Source: Gammaproteobacteria bacterium
GTDB lineage: Bacteria > Pseudomonadota > Gammaproteobacteria > Steroidobacterales > Steroidobacteraceae
Length of the DNA stretch: 64,000 bases
NCBI GenBank assembly: GCA_027315105.1
Contig: DAHUYP010000082.1
Location: 1 to 64,000 of the forward strand
Reading direction: 5' to 3'
The notes beneath the pieces are model-generated. The model was given only the letters and a program-made list of their open reading frames with translations, had not been told where the DNA came from and did no database searches. Made by a program: the position numbers and the translations under genes. Below, piece after piece: positions 1-8,611 of the stretch (its first letter is position 1; every line of letters starts with the position of its first letter).

Positions 1-117
1 CGCGGGCGGCTGCCGGCCGCAGCCGGCCGCCAGCAGCAGCACGGCGGCGGCCGTCGCCGTGACGGCCGCCGCCGTGCCGGCCGGACGCTGGCCCGCCGGG
101 CGTTCGCGCAGATCCAT
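1..117 (-). CDS. N-terminus of a lipoprotein or membrane protein, cut by the window edge
   Basis: Reading the minus strand from the ATG at 117 gives 39 codons open to the window edge, too short for the ORF track. A basic start (MDLRERPAGQRPAG) is followed by an Ala/Val/Leu-rich hydrophobic stretch ending LLLAAGCGRQPP. LAAGC fits a lipobox, so the product may be a periplasm-facing lipoprotein; a transmembrane anchor is the alternative. It lies 12 bp downstream of the outer-membrane protein gene on the same strand, so it probably belongs to the puuD-puuA-OMP transcription unit. No family can be assigned. Confidence 0.5.
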   Translation of the reverse strand, partial: MDLRERPAGQRPAGTAAAVTATAAAVLLLAAGCGRQPPA

Positions 118-129
118 CGGCTACCTCCG

Positions 130-843
130 CTAGAAATGATAGCTCACGAAAGCGCGCCAGCTGGTGAAATCCTGCTCGAAGCCGGTGTAGTTGCGGTCGA
201 TGTATCCCGCATAGTCGATGCGCGCGCCGAGACTCACATGCGGAGTGACGTTGTAGCCGAGCGCGGCGTTGAACAGCGGCACCGCCAGACCGTCGAAGCC
301 GTCGTGCGCCGCCATGCTCAGATAGCCGCCGCCGAGGCTCGCGTACCACTGCTCGCCGAACGGCCACAGGAACCCAGCCTTGGCGCCGATGCCGTCGTGC
401 CGTTCCGTCGGGCAGGGACCGCCGCAGATGCTCGGGCTGTTGCCGTCGAACTGGACGCGGGCATAGACGGCCTCCACGTACCAGCTCGACCAGATGCCGA
501 TCGGTCCGCGATAGCCGACGCCGAGCTCCAGCTGCTGGCGCGTCAGGGCCAGGTCCTGGAGCGTCGCCTGATCGTGGTTGTAGTCGGCGTCGATGATGAG
601 GCCGGGCAGCGGGTTGAGCCGCCCCGAGACGCCGAAACTGCCGCCCACGGCGGCGCCCTGGTTGAAGAAGTTGCCGTAATAGTCCGAATAGTTGTCGGTC
701 ACGGTGACGCCGCCGCCGCTGAGCGTCAGGTGATTGTCCGGCGGCGGGTAAGCGATTGCCTGCGCCTGCGCCGCCGCCGGCACGCCCAGCAGGCAGGCCA
801 GTGCCGCCGAGGTCAATGTGACTGCATTCAGATTGGTTCGCAT
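130..843 (-). CDS. Outer-membrane beta-barrel protein, about 237 aa
   Basis: The protein has a typical signal peptide (MRTNLNAVTLTSAALACLLG, then AAAQAQA). Alternating-hydrophobicity strands follow, rich in Gly, Tyr and Asn, and the last residues are FVSYHF with the terminal Phe expected of BAM-inserted barrels. The size suits an 8 to 10-strand barrel. An AGGAGAAG ribosome-binding site precedes the ATG. It lies only 9 bp downstream of the puuA-like gene on the same strand, so it is probably co-transcribed, and a role in outer-membrane passage of polyamines or related nutrients is a guess from context. Two Cys in ICGGPC could form a loop disulfide. Confidence 0.72.
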   Translation of the reverse strand: MRTNLNAVTLTSAALACLLGVPAAAQAQAIAYPPPDNHLTLSGGGVTVTDNYSDYYGNFFNQGAAVGGSFGVSGRLNPLPGLIIDADYNHDQATLQDLALTRQQLELGVGYRGPIGIWSSWYVEAVYARVQFDGNSPSICGGPCPTERHDGIGAKAGFLWPFGEQWYASLGGGYLSMAAHDGFDGLAVPLFNAALGYNVTPHVSLGARIDYAGYIDRNYTGFEQDFTSWRAFVSYHF

Positions 844-852
844 ACGCTTCTC

Positions 853-2193
853 CTAGACGTTGAGCAGCAGGTGCTCCCGCTCCCACGAGCTGATCACCTG
901 CAGGAACACCTCATGCTCGGCCTGTTTGACGATCGTATAGGCCGCCACGAACGGCTCGCCGAGAATCTGCAGCAGCGGCTCGCATTCTCGCAGCCGCGCC
1001 AGCGCCTCGTCGAGCGAGCGCGGCAATGAGAACGGCAGGTCGTGCGCGCTGCCGGTCACCGGCTCGGTCGGTTGCAGCCCCTCGATCATGCCGAGGTAGC
1101 CGCACGCCAGTGAGGCGGCGATCGCAATGTAGGGGTTGGCATCGGCCCCGCCGACGCGGTTCTCGACGCGCCGCGCGTCGGGCGCGGACATCGGCACGCG
1201 CAGGCCGGCGGTGCGGTTGTCATAGCCCCACTGCACGTTGATCGGCGCCGACAGGTAGCGCGTCATGCGTCGATACGAGTTGACGTTCGAGCAGAACAGC
1301 GACATGGCGGCCGGCACGTAGCGCTGCAGGCCCGCGATGTGCGAGAAGAACAGCGCCGATGGCGTGCCATCCGGGTTGCTGAAGACGTTCGCGCGGCTCT
1401 TCTTGTCGAGAATGCTCTGGTGGATGTGCATGGCGCTGCCGGGCTCCTTGGCGTGCGGCTTGGCCATGAACGTGGCGTACATCTTGTGCCGCAACGCGGC
1501 CTCGCGCGCGGTGCGCTTGAACAGGAACGCCTGGTCGGCCAGATCCAGCGCCGCCCCGTGCAGCAGGTTGATCTCCATCTGCGCCGGGCCGTCCTCGTGG
1601 ATCAGGGTATCGATCGCGATGTCCTGCGCCTCGCAGAAGGCGTAGATGTCGTCGAACAGCGGATCGAATTCGTTCACCGCGGCAATGCTGTAGGACTGGC
1701 GCCCGGGCTCGGCGCGACCGGATCGGCCGACCGGCGGCTTGAGCTGGTAGTCCGCATCGGTATTGGGCTCGATCAGGTAGAACTCCAGTTCCGGCGCGAT
1801 CACGGGCTCCCAGCCGCGCTGGGCGTACAGCTCGAGCACATGGCGCAGCAGATGCCGCGGCGCCATCATCACGCGCCGCCCGTCGGAGTAAAAGCAGTCG
1901 TGGATCACCTGGGCGGTCGGTTCCGCGGCCCATGGCACCACGCGCACCGTCTTCGGATCGGCCTTCAGTACGATGTCGATCTCGGCCGGGCTCATCGCCT
2001 CGCTGGTGTCGGGCGGGTAGTCGCCGGTGACCGTCTGCAGGAAGATGCTCTCGGGCAGGCGCATGCCCTCGTCCTCGGCGAATTTCTCGGCCGGCATGAT
2101 CTTGCCGCGCGCGATGCCGGCCATATCGGGAATGATCGCCTCGACCTCCGAGATGCCATGATCACGAAAGAATTGTTGTATTTCAGTAGTCAT
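853..2193 (-). CDS. puuA: Glutamine synthetase-like gamma-glutamylpolyamine synthetase
   Basis: A 446-aa member of the glutamine synthetase family, of the type that ligates glutamate to putrescine with ATP as the first step of the Puu pathway. The beta-grasp N-domain carries PDMAGIARGKIMP, which is characteristic of GlnT/PuuA-type proteins. The catalytic domain has the metal-binding APELEFYLIEP segment, GPAQMEINLLHG, and the ATP-site run GSAMHIHQSI. Length matches PuuA (about 470 aa). It follows puuD by about 80 bp on the same strand, with puuB divergent and puuC nearby, which favours polyamine over ammonia as substrate. Other glutamylamide synthetases cannot be excluded. Confidence 0.88.
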   Translation of the reverse strand: MTTEIQQFFRDHGISEVEAIIPDMAGIARGKIMPAEKFAEDEGMRLPESIFLQTVTGDYPPDTSEAMSPAEIDIVLKADPKTVRVVPWAAEPTAQVIHDCFYSDGRRVMMAPRHLLRHVLELYAQRGWEPVIAPELEFYLIEPNTDADYQLKPPVGRSGRAEPGRQSYSIAAVNEFDPLFDDIYAFCEAQDIAIDTLIHEDGPAQMEINLLHGAALDLADQAFLFKRTAREAALRHKMYATFMAKPHAKEPGSAMHIHQSILDKKSRANVFSNPDGTPSALFFSHIAGLQRYVPAAMSLFCSNVNSYRRMTRYLSAPINVQWGYDNRTAGLRVPMSAPDARRVENRVGGADANPYIAIAASLACGYLGMIEGLQPTEPVTGSAHDLPFSLPRSLDEALARLRECEPLLQILGEPFVAAYTIVKQAEHEVFLQVISSWEREHLLLNV

Positions 2194-2212
2194 AGATCAC
2201 CTATTTTCGAGC

Positions 2213-2236
2213 GGCATGCAGATCCTCGTGCATGCC
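2213..2236. promoter_or_regulatory. Perfect inverted repeat between puuD and puuA
   Basis: GGCATGCA and TGCATGCC form perfect 8-bp arms around an 8-nt centre, starting 20 bp upstream of the puuA start codon. It may be an operator for a dimeric repressor or an intercistronic RNA hairpin. There is no following T-run, so an intrinsic terminator is unlikely. Confidence 0.45.
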
Positions 2237-2272
2237 CAGACAGCGCCTCGTGTCCGTTCCTGGACGCGCGGC

Positions 2273-3019
2273 TCAACTTCGTGCGCGGCAGGCATCGCCG
2301 AAGGCGGCGAACAGTGCGCGCGAGAACGCATTGCCGCGCACACGCCATTCCGGGTGCCACTGCACCGCCAGCGCGAAGCTGCGCGCCTGCTCGACGCGAA
2401 ATGCCTCGATCACGCCGTCGCTCGCTCGTGCCTCGACCGCCAGACCGGCTCCGAGGTCGCGAATGCCCTGCCCGTGCAGCGAATTGACCTGGATGCGCTC
2501 GCTGCCGGCCAGGCGCCGCAGCCAGCCGTCGGGCGCGAGGATCACCTCGTGCGCCGCCGCGTACTGCTCCTCGATCGGCCGCTCCGGGTCCTCGCGATGG
2601 TCCATGTGCCCCGGCACTTCATGCAGCTTCTGCCAGAGCGTGCCGCCGAACGCGACGTTCATCTCCTGGAAGCCGCGGCAGATGCCCAGCACCGGCACCC
2701 CGGCCGCCACCGCCCTCGGAATCAGCGGCAGCGTGGTCTCGTCGCGGTGCGGGTCGTGCAAGGTGCCGCTGTCGCTCGGCTCGCCGCGGTAGTGGTGCGG
2801 CTCGACGTTCGACGGGCTGCCCATGAACAGCAGGCCATCCAGCGTCTCGAGCAGCTCCTCGAGGCCGAGCTCGCGGCCGATGGCCGGCACGATCAGCGGC
2901 ATCCCGCCGGCCGCGTCCAGCACGGCCGTCAGGTATTTCTCACCGACCAGATGGTACGGATGCGGACCCAGCACTCGCCGGTCCGCCGGAATGCCGATGA
3001 CAGGACGCTTCGAAGCCAT
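2273..3019 (-). CDS. puuD: Gamma-glutamyl-GABA hydrolase (class I glutamine amidotransferase-like)
   Basis: A 248-aa class I GATase-fold hydrolase that releases GABA from gamma-glutamyl-GABA, the last Puu step. Visible features are the N-terminal RPVIGIPADRR strand, the nucleophile elbow VLGICRGFQEMNVAFGG with its Cys, and the C-terminal VQWHPEWR segment carrying the catalytic His and Glu. The oxyanion/substrate segment FMGSPSNVEPHHY is typical of PuuD rather than of GMP or CTP synthetase domains. It is the first gene of the minus-strand unit puuD-puuA-OMP and is divergent from puuB, with a perfect palindrome just upstream. Confidence 0.9.
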   Translation of the reverse strand: MASKRPVIGIPADRRVLGPHPYHLVGEKYLTAVLDAAGGMPLIVPAIGRELGLEELLETLDGLLFMGSPSNVEPHHYRGEPSDSGTLHDPHRDETTLPLIPRAVAAGVPVLGICRGFQEMNVAFGGTLWQKLHEVPGHMDHREDPERPIEEQYAAAHEVILAPDGWLRRLAGSERIQVNSLHGQGIRDLGAGLAVEARASDGVIEAFRVEQARSFALAVQWHPEWRVRGNAFSRALFAAFGDACRARS

Positions 3020-3045
3020 GGCTGCGTGGTGCGCCGGCGTGAGTC

Positions 3046-3061
3046 CTGTATGGACATACAG
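3046..3061. promoter_or_regulatory. 16-bp palindromic operator candidate in the puuD/puuB divergent region
   Basis: CTGTATGGACATACAG is two perfect 7-bp arms with a 2-bp centre, 27 bp upstream of the puuD start and about 155 bp upstream of the puuB start. The position suits a repressor controlling puuD and perhaps puuB. No regulator gene for it is visible in this window. Confidence 0.55.
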
Positions 3062-3216
3062 TCCCGCCGTCGCCTCGATTGCTCTGGGTGGCTGCCATTA
3101 GACCATAGGCAGCCGCTGAACGGCGCCGCACAGTGCGACCTGGCGACCATATCACACAACCGCTCGTCGAAATTCAACCTATTGATCCAACGCGGGATTT
3201 CTGGCATGAGAGATCG

Positions 3217-4509
3217 ATGAGCAGCGACCCTCTCCTGCAGCACACCGACAGCTATTATGCCGCCGCGGCGCCAACGTTGCCGGCCGCAGCGGCGCTCGCG
3301 GGCCGGGTCAGCTGCGACGTCTGCGTCGTCGGCGGCGGCATCGCCGGCTGCTCGGCCGCCCTGGCGCTGGCCGAGCGCGGCTACCGCGTCGTGCTGCTCG
3401 AGGCACAGCGGCTCGGCTGGGGCGCCTCGGGCCGCAGCGGCGGCCAGGTGATCTTCGGCACCGCGGTCGATCAGAGCGAGCTGGAAGGCATGCTCGGAGC
3501 CGACGATGCGCGCCGGATCTGGGATATCTCGCTCGCCGGACTGGCGCTGCTCAAGCAGCGCATCGAGCGCCACCGCATCGACTGCGACTGGGTGGACGGC
3601 CAGATGTTTGCGGCCATCAAGCCGCGGCAATGGCTGCAGCTGCGGGCCTGGCAGGCCGAGCTGGCGCAGCGCTACGGCTATGGCAGCACGCGTCTGATCG
3701 AGCGCGCCGAGCTGCGCGCGCTGCTCGCGACCGAGCGCTATCTCGGCGCCATGCACGATTCCAACGGCGGCCACCTGCACCCGCTGCGCTATACGCTCGG
3801 GCTGGCACGCGCGGCCGCGCTCGCCGGGGTCGAGATTCACGAGCACAGCCGCGCGCTGGGCTTCACCGCCGCGGGCGGCAAAGTGCGGGTGCGCACCGCT
3901 GCCGGCGCGGTCGAGTGCGCGCAGCTGGTGCTGGCCGGCAACGCCTGGCTCGGGGATACGGCGCCGGCGTTGCAGCGCAAGCTCATGGCCATCGCGAGCT
4001 ACGTGATCGCGACCGAGCCGCTGGGCGAGCAGCGGGCGCAGCGGCTGATCGCCAACAATGCCGCGGTGTGCGACACCAACTGGATCCTGGACTACTTCCG
4101 CCGCTCCAGCGATCACCGCCTGCTGTTCGGCGGACGCGTGAACTACTCACTGCTCGACATGCGCGCCGTCGCGCCGGCGACCCGGCGGCGCATGCTGGGC
4201 GTGTTTCCGCAGCTCGCCGGCGTGCGGATCGACTACGCCTGGGGCTGCCTGCTCGACATCACGCTCAGCCGCGCGCCGCATTTCGGCCGGCTCGAGCCGA
4301 ACGTGTACTTTCTACAGGGCTTCTCGGGCCATGGGGTGGCGCTGGCCGGCATCGCGGGGCAGCTCGCGGCCGAGGCGATCGCGGGCACGGCCGAGCGCTT
4401 CGACGTCTTCGCGCGCATCCCACACCGTGATTTCCCGGGCGGCATGTGGCTGCGCCGCCCGGCGCTCGCGCTCGCCATGCTCTGGTATCGGCTGCGCGAT
4501 CTGCTCTAA
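3217..4509 (+). CDS. puuB: FAD-dependent gamma-glutamylputrescine oxidoreductase
   Basis: A DAO-family flavoprotein of 430 aa. The Rossmann motif VCVVGGGIAGCSAALALAERG binds FAD, and LGWGASGRSGGQVIFG is the conserved flavin-contact segment of PuuB/OrdL-type oxidases. The C-terminal FLQGFSGHGVALAGIAGQL is the closing FAD-binding strand and helix. It would oxidise gamma-glutamylputrescine to the aldehyde that PuuC uses. The ORF track starts at 3133, but the ATG at 3217 has a GAGAG ribosome-binding site and removes an unlikely leader. It is divergent from puuD. Other amine or amino-acid oxidases of this family are possible, but the context supports PuuB. Confidence 0.87.
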   Translation: MSSDPLLQHTDSYYAAAAPTLPAAAALAGRVSCDVCVVGGGIAGCSAALALAERGYRVVLLEAQRLGWGASGRSGGQVIFGTAVDQSELEGMLGADDARRIWDISLAGLALLKQRIERHRIDCDWVDGQMFAAIKPRQWLQLRAWQAELAQRYGYGSTRLIERAELRALLATERYLGAMHDSNGGHLHPLRYTLGLARAAALAGVEIHEHSRALGFTAAGGKVRVRTAAGAVECAQLVLAGNAWLGDTAPALQRKLMAIASYVIATEPLGEQRAQRLIANNAAVCDTNWILDYFRRSSDHRLLFGGRVNYSLLDMRAVAPATRRRMLGVFPQLAGVRIDYAWGCLLDITLSRAPHFGRLEPNVYFLQGFSGHGVALAGIAGQLAAEAIAGTAERFDVFARIPHRDFPGGMWLRRPALALAMLWYRLRDLL

Positions 4510-4518
4510 CATGCCGCC

Positions 4519-4752
4519 ATGACACCGACTGCGGTGCAACCGCCGCTCCTCCTGATCATCTGCGCCGCGACCGCCGGCCTCGCCGGCAGGGGCCTGGCGG
4601 GCACTGCGGCGAGCGGCGCCGCCGGCGCGGCCGCCGAGGCCCGGCAGGCGCAGGAAGCCAGGCAGACCGAGCAGCGCCTCGAGCAGCAGCTCGACGCCGC
4701 GCAGCAGCTCGACGCCGAGCGGCGCGCGCAGGCGGAGAAGGACGCGCAATAA
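4519..4752 (+). CDS. Small putative exported coiled-coil protein, 77 aa
   Basis: This ORF begins 9 bp after the puuB stop and ends 24 bp before the convergent rlmKL stop. The N-terminus is hydrophobic (PPLLLIICAATAGLAG) and could be a signal peptide. The rest is an Ala/Gln/Glu/Arg-rich region predicted to be helical or coiled coil (EQRLEQQLDAAQQLDAERR). No recognised family. It may be a real small protein, but low-complexity GC-rich DNA could give the same by chance. Confidence 0.4.
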   Translation: MTPTAVQPPLLLIICAATAGLAGRGLAGTAASGAAGAAAEARQAQEARQTEQRLEQQLDAAQQLDAERRAQAEKDAQ

Positions 4753-4775
4753 CCCCGGCCGGCGCGATCCTCGCG

Positions 4776-7016
4776 TCAGCTCGCCCGGCGAATCTCGAAG
4801 CAGCGGTGAATGCGCGGATTGCGCACGAAATCGAACGGCAGCGTCCGCGCCGAGATGTCGCTGATGCGCCAGCGTTGCTCGAGCCCCTCGGCGAGGCGAA
4901 AGCGCTGCGCGTTGGTCGAGAACAGCAGCACGCCGTGCGCCGAGAGCAGCTGCATGCAGTGCTCGATCAGCTCGGGGTGATCGCGCTGGATGTCGAGCAC
5001 GCCCTGCATGCGCTTGGAATTGGAGAACGTCGGCGGATCGAGAAAGATCAGATCGAAGCGGCTCGCGCCGTCGGCGGCGCGCGGCGCTGCCGGCGCCGGC
5101 CCTGCCGGGCCCGCCGCCGCACGCAGCCACTCGCGGCAGTCCGCGCGCTCCAGCCGGTGCTGCGCCGGGTCCAGACCGTTGAGCCGCAGGTTCGCCGCCG
5201 CCCAATCGAGATAGCGGTTGGACAGATCGACGCTGAGCGTCGCGCGCGCACCGCCGGCGGCGGCATAGACCGTGGCGCTCGCCGTATAGCAGAACAGGTT
5301 CAGGAAATGCGCGCCGCGCGCGAGCTCGCGCAGGCGCGCGCGCGTCAGGCGATGATCGAGGAACAGCCCGGTATCGAGGTAATCATCCAGGTTCACGAGG
5401 AACTTGAGACCGCCCTCCTGGACCGCGAAGCCGTGCTCCCCCGGGCTCGGGCTCGAGTCGGGCCCCGCGCCGAGGCGCTGGTACTGCTCGCTGCCGCTCT
5501 GGCGCCTGCGCAACCGCAGATGAATGCGCTCGGGCGGCACCTGCAATACCTGCGGCAAGCTCGCCAGCGCCTCGCGCCGCCGCCGGCGCGCCGCCTGCGC
5601 ATCGATGCTCGCGGGCGGCGCGTACTCCTGCACGTGCAGGTGCACGACGCCCGAGCTTGCGTCCGCATAGCGGTCGACCGCAAAGGCATATTCCGGCATG
5701 TCCGCGTCATAGACCCGGTAGCAGCTCACACCCGCTCGCGCGGCCTGCCTGGCCAGGCGCTTTAGATTCTTCTCCAGGCGGTTGGCGAACATCTGCGCAC
5801 CGGGGCTGGCGGCGGCCTCGCTCGCCTGCTGTTGCCGCCGCTGCTCGACGTCCTCGGCGCCCGGAGCGGCGAGGTCGATGCGCAGCAATCGGCAGGGGAT
5901 GGCGCCATTCCAGAGCTCGTGCACCCGATAACTGCGCAGCCGCAGCTCGCGCGCCGTCTCGCTCGAGGCGCTCAGGATGGCGGCATCCCAGCCGGCGAAG
6001 TGGGCGCGCAGCGTGCGCCCGAGCTCGGCATAGAGAGCGCGCGCCTCGGTCTCATCGCCCAGCCGCGCACCGTACGGCGGATTGGTGCACAGCAGTCCGG
6101 GAGCGTCGCTGACAGCCCGCACGCTCGCGACCGCCTGCCGCTCGAAGCGCAGCAGCGGGGCGACCCCGGCGCGCTCGGCGTTGGCGGCGGCGATCGCCAG
6201 CGCCCGCTGGTCGATGTCGCTGCCGCGGATGATGCTCGCCACTGAATCCGCAGCGCGCTGCTCGGCCTCGCGCTTGAGGCGCTGCCAGAGGGCCGGATCG
6301 TGGCCCTTCCAGCCGAGGAAGCCGAAATAGTCGCGCTTGAGGCCCGGCGCGCGCCGGCCGGCGATCATGGCCGCCTCGATCACGAGCGTACCGGAGCCGC
6401 ACATCGGATCGAGAAACTCCGCGCCGCGCTCGGCCGCTTCGGGCCAGCGCGCGCGCAGCAGGATCCCGGCGGCGAGATTCTCGCGCAGCGGCGCCGCGAG
6501 CGCCTCCGTGCGGTAGCCGCGCCGGTGCAGGCCCTCGCCGGCCAGATCGAGCGCCAGCGTCACATGGCTGCCGTGAGCGTGCGCATGCAGACGCACCGCC
6601 GGGCGCGCCGGCTCGACGTCCGGCCGGGCGCCGGTGTCCGCGCGCAGGCGATCGCACACCGCGTCCTTCAGGCGCAAGGCGCCGAAATGCGTGTGCGTGA
6701 TGCCCGGATGCGCGCCGGTGAACGCGCAGGCGATGCTGCCCGCCGGGTCGATGTGCGCCGCCCAATCGATGGCGCGGACCTGGCGATAGAACTCGTCGGC
6801 CGTCGCCGCCTCGAAATCCGCGAGCTGCAGCAGCACGCGGCTGGCGACGCGCGACCACAGGCAGGCCCGATAGCCGGCCTCGAGCGGGCCGCTGAACGAC
6901 ACCCCGGCGCCGCGCTCGCGCACCCCGCCCGCTCCGAACGACTCGAGCTCGCGCGCCAGCAGATCGGCGAGGCCGCGCGGCGCCGTGGCGACGAAGGCAT
7001 GCTCGACCGCGCTCAA
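4776..7016 (-). CDS. rlmL: Bifunctional 23S rRNA methyltransferase RlmKL
   Basis: This 746-aa fusion methylates G2445 (N2, RlmL part) and G2069 (N7, RlmK part) of 23S rRNA. In order: an N-terminal THUMP-containing region (about 1-160); the RlmL methyltransferase with DPMCGSGTLVIEA for SAM binding and the catalytic TNPPYGARLG; then the RlmK methyltransferase with LNLFCYTASATVYAAAGGA and LDPPTFSNSKRMQG. The length is close to E. coli RlmKL (702 aa), and the fused form is typical of gammaproteobacteria. The start is probably TTG, overlapping the puuC stop by 4 bp (TTGA), so the two genes are translationally linked despite unrelated functions. Confidence 0.93.
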   Translation of the reverse strand: MSAVEHAFVATAPRGLADLLARELESFGAGGVRERGAGVSFSGPLEAGYRACLWSRVASRVLLQLADFEAATADEFYRQVRAIDWAAHIDPAGSIACAFTGAHPGITHTHFGALRLKDAVCDRLRADTGARPDVEPARPAVRLHAHAHGSHVTLALDLAGEGLHRRGYRTEALAAPLRENLAAGILLRARWPEAAERGAEFLDPMCGSGTLVIEAAMIAGRRAPGLKRDYFGFLGWKGHDPALWQRLKREAEQRAADSVASIIRGSDIDQRALAIAAANAERAGVAPLLRFERQAVASVRAVSDAPGLLCTNPPYGARLGDETEARALYAELGRTLRAHFAGWDAAILSASSETARELRLRSYRVHELWNGAIPCRLLRIDLAAPGAEDVEQRRQQQASEAAASPGAQMFANRLEKNLKRLARQAARAGVSCYRVYDADMPEYAFAVDRYADASSGVVHLHVQEYAPPASIDAQAARRRRREALASLPQVLQVPPERIHLRLRRRQSGSEQYQRLGAGPDSSPSPGEHGFAVQEGGLKFLVNLDDYLDTGLFLDHRLTRARLRELARGAHFLNLFCYTASATVYAAAGGARATLSVDLSNRYLDWAAANLRLNGLDPAQHRLERADCREWLRAAAGPAGPAPAAPRAADGASRFDLIFLDPPTFSNSKRMQGVLDIQRDHPELIEHCMQLLSAHGVLLFSTNAQRFRLAEGLEQRWRISDISARTLPFDFVRNPRIHRCFEIRRAS

Positions 7017-8521
7017 GTCAGGTCGATCCAGGTCGTCTTCAGCTCGGTGTATTTGTCGAACGCGTGCAACGACTTGTCGCGGCCGAAGCCCGATTGCTTA
7101 TAGCCGCCGAAGGGCACGGTGATGTCGTCGGCATCGTAACAATTGACGTACACCACGCCGGCGCGCAGCGCGCGTGCCGCGCGGTGCGCGCTCGTCAGGT
7201 CGCGCGTCCAGATCGCCGCCGCGAGCCCGTAGCTGACGTCGTTGGCGATGCGCAGCGCCTCATCCAGGTCGCGAAAGCTCAGGGTGGCGAGTACCGGACC
7301 GAAGATCTCCTCGCGCGCGATGCGCATCTGCGGCGTGACCTCATCGAACACCGTGGGCTCGATGTAACAGCCGCCGCTGCCCTGGCGCACGCGCCGGCCG
7401 CCGAGCGCGAGCCGGGCGCCCGCGCTGCGGCCGCTATCGATGTATTCCAGTACGCGTTGCGTCTGGGTCTCATCGACCATCGCCCCGAGCAGCGTCTGCG
7501 GATCGAGCGGATCGCCGGGTGCCATGGCGCGGCCGATGCGGCTGATCTCCTGCAGCAGCGGCTCGCGCACCCCTTCCTGGACCAGCAGCCGCGAGCCCGC
7601 CGAGCACATCTCGCCCTGATTGAAGAAGATGGCGGCCGCGGCCGCCCTGGCGGCGCGCTGCAGATCCGGATAGTCGGCCATGATGATGTTGGGCGACTTG
7701 CCGCCGCACTCGAGCGACACGCGCTTGAGATTGGACTGCGCCGCGTACTGCATGACGAGCTTGCCGGTAGCCGTGGAGCCGGTGAAGGCGATCGCGTCCA
7801 CGTCCGCGTGCAGCGCCAGCGCCTTGCCGGCCGTGTGGCCATGGCCCGGCACGACGTTGAACACCCCGGGCGGCAGGCCGGCCGCCAGCGCGAGCTCGCC
7901 GAGCCGGATCGCGCTCAGCGGCGACTTCTCCGACGGCTTGAGCACCAGTGAATTGCCGCTCGCGAGCACCGGCGCGATCTTCCAGGCGGCCATGAGCATC
8001 GGAAAATTCCACGGCACGATCGCGCCGACCACTCCCACCGGCTCGCGCGTGACCAGCGCCAGCGCGCCCGGTCCGGTGGGCGCCACTTCATCGTAGATCT
8101 TGTCGATCGCCTCGGCGTACCAGCGCAGGCACCGCACCGTGGCCGGAACGTCGACCATGAGGCTGTCGCGGATCGGCTTGCCGACGTCGAGCGTCTCGAG
8201 CAGCGCCAGCTCGTGCGTCGCCGCCTCCACCAGCTCCGCGAAGCGCAGCAGCACGCGCTTGCGCTCGGCTGGCGGTCGCCCGGCCCAGTCGCCGCGCTCG
8301 AACGCGGCGCGCGCCGCGGCCACGGCGGCCTCGACGTCCGCCGCGTCGCAGGCCGCAACCGCTGCCAGCTTGCGGCCGTCGATCGGACTGATGCAGTCGA
8401 AGGTCGCACCGCTCGCTGCCGGCGCGGTCGCGCCGCCGATCAGCGCCAGGCAGTGCGGCCGCAGCGCGCGGGCACGCGCGTGCCAGTCCGATGCCGCGTC
8501 CGTATCGATTGCGTCGCCCAT
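7013..8521 (-). CDS. puuC: Gamma-glutamyl-gamma-aminobutyraldehyde dehydrogenase
   Basis: A 502-aa NAD(P)-dependent aldehyde dehydrogenase. The cofactor and active-site motifs are all present: VPWNFPML, FTGSTATGK, SLECGGKSP with the general-base Glu, and FNQGEMCSAGSRL with the nucleophilic Cys. The segment ETLDVGKPIRDSL and overall length match the PuuC/AldA-like subgroup. It would oxidise gamma-glutamyl-gamma-aminobutyraldehyde to gamma-glutamyl-GABA, the PuuD substrate. It lies downstream of the porin gene and overlaps rlmKL. Assignment to PuuC rather than another broad aldehyde dehydrogenase rests partly on the nearby puuA, puuB and puuD. Confidence 0.85.
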   Translation of the reverse strand: MGDAIDTDAASDWHARARALRPHCLALIGGATAPAASGATFDCISPIDGRKLAAVAACDAADVEAAVAAARAAFERGDWAGRPPAERKRVLLRFAELVEAATHELALLETLDVGKPIRDSLMVDVPATVRCLRWYAEAIDKIYDEVAPTGPGALALVTREPVGVVGAIVPWNFPMLMAAWKIAPVLASGNSLVLKPSEKSPLSAIRLGELALAAGLPPGVFNVVPGHGHTAGKALALHADVDAIAFTGSTATGKLVMQYAAQSNLKRVSLECGGKSPNIIMADYPDLQRAARAAAAAIFFNQGEMCSAGSRLLVQEGVREPLLQEISRIGRAMAPGDPLDPQTLLGAMVDETQTQRVLEYIDSGRSAGARLALGGRRVRQGSGGCYIEPTVFDEVTPQMRIAREEIFGPVLATLSFRDLDEALRIANDVSYGLAAAIWTRDLTSAHRAARALRAGVVYVNCYDADDITVPFGGYKQSGFGRDKSLHAFDKYTELKTTWIDLT

Positions 8522-8611
8522 GGGGTCACAATCTGGCGATGCACCCGGGCGCTGTCAAATCCAGGGCCGGCGCACAAGTCCCGGCAACGCGCGGCGGCCC
8601 GGCGCGGGCGA

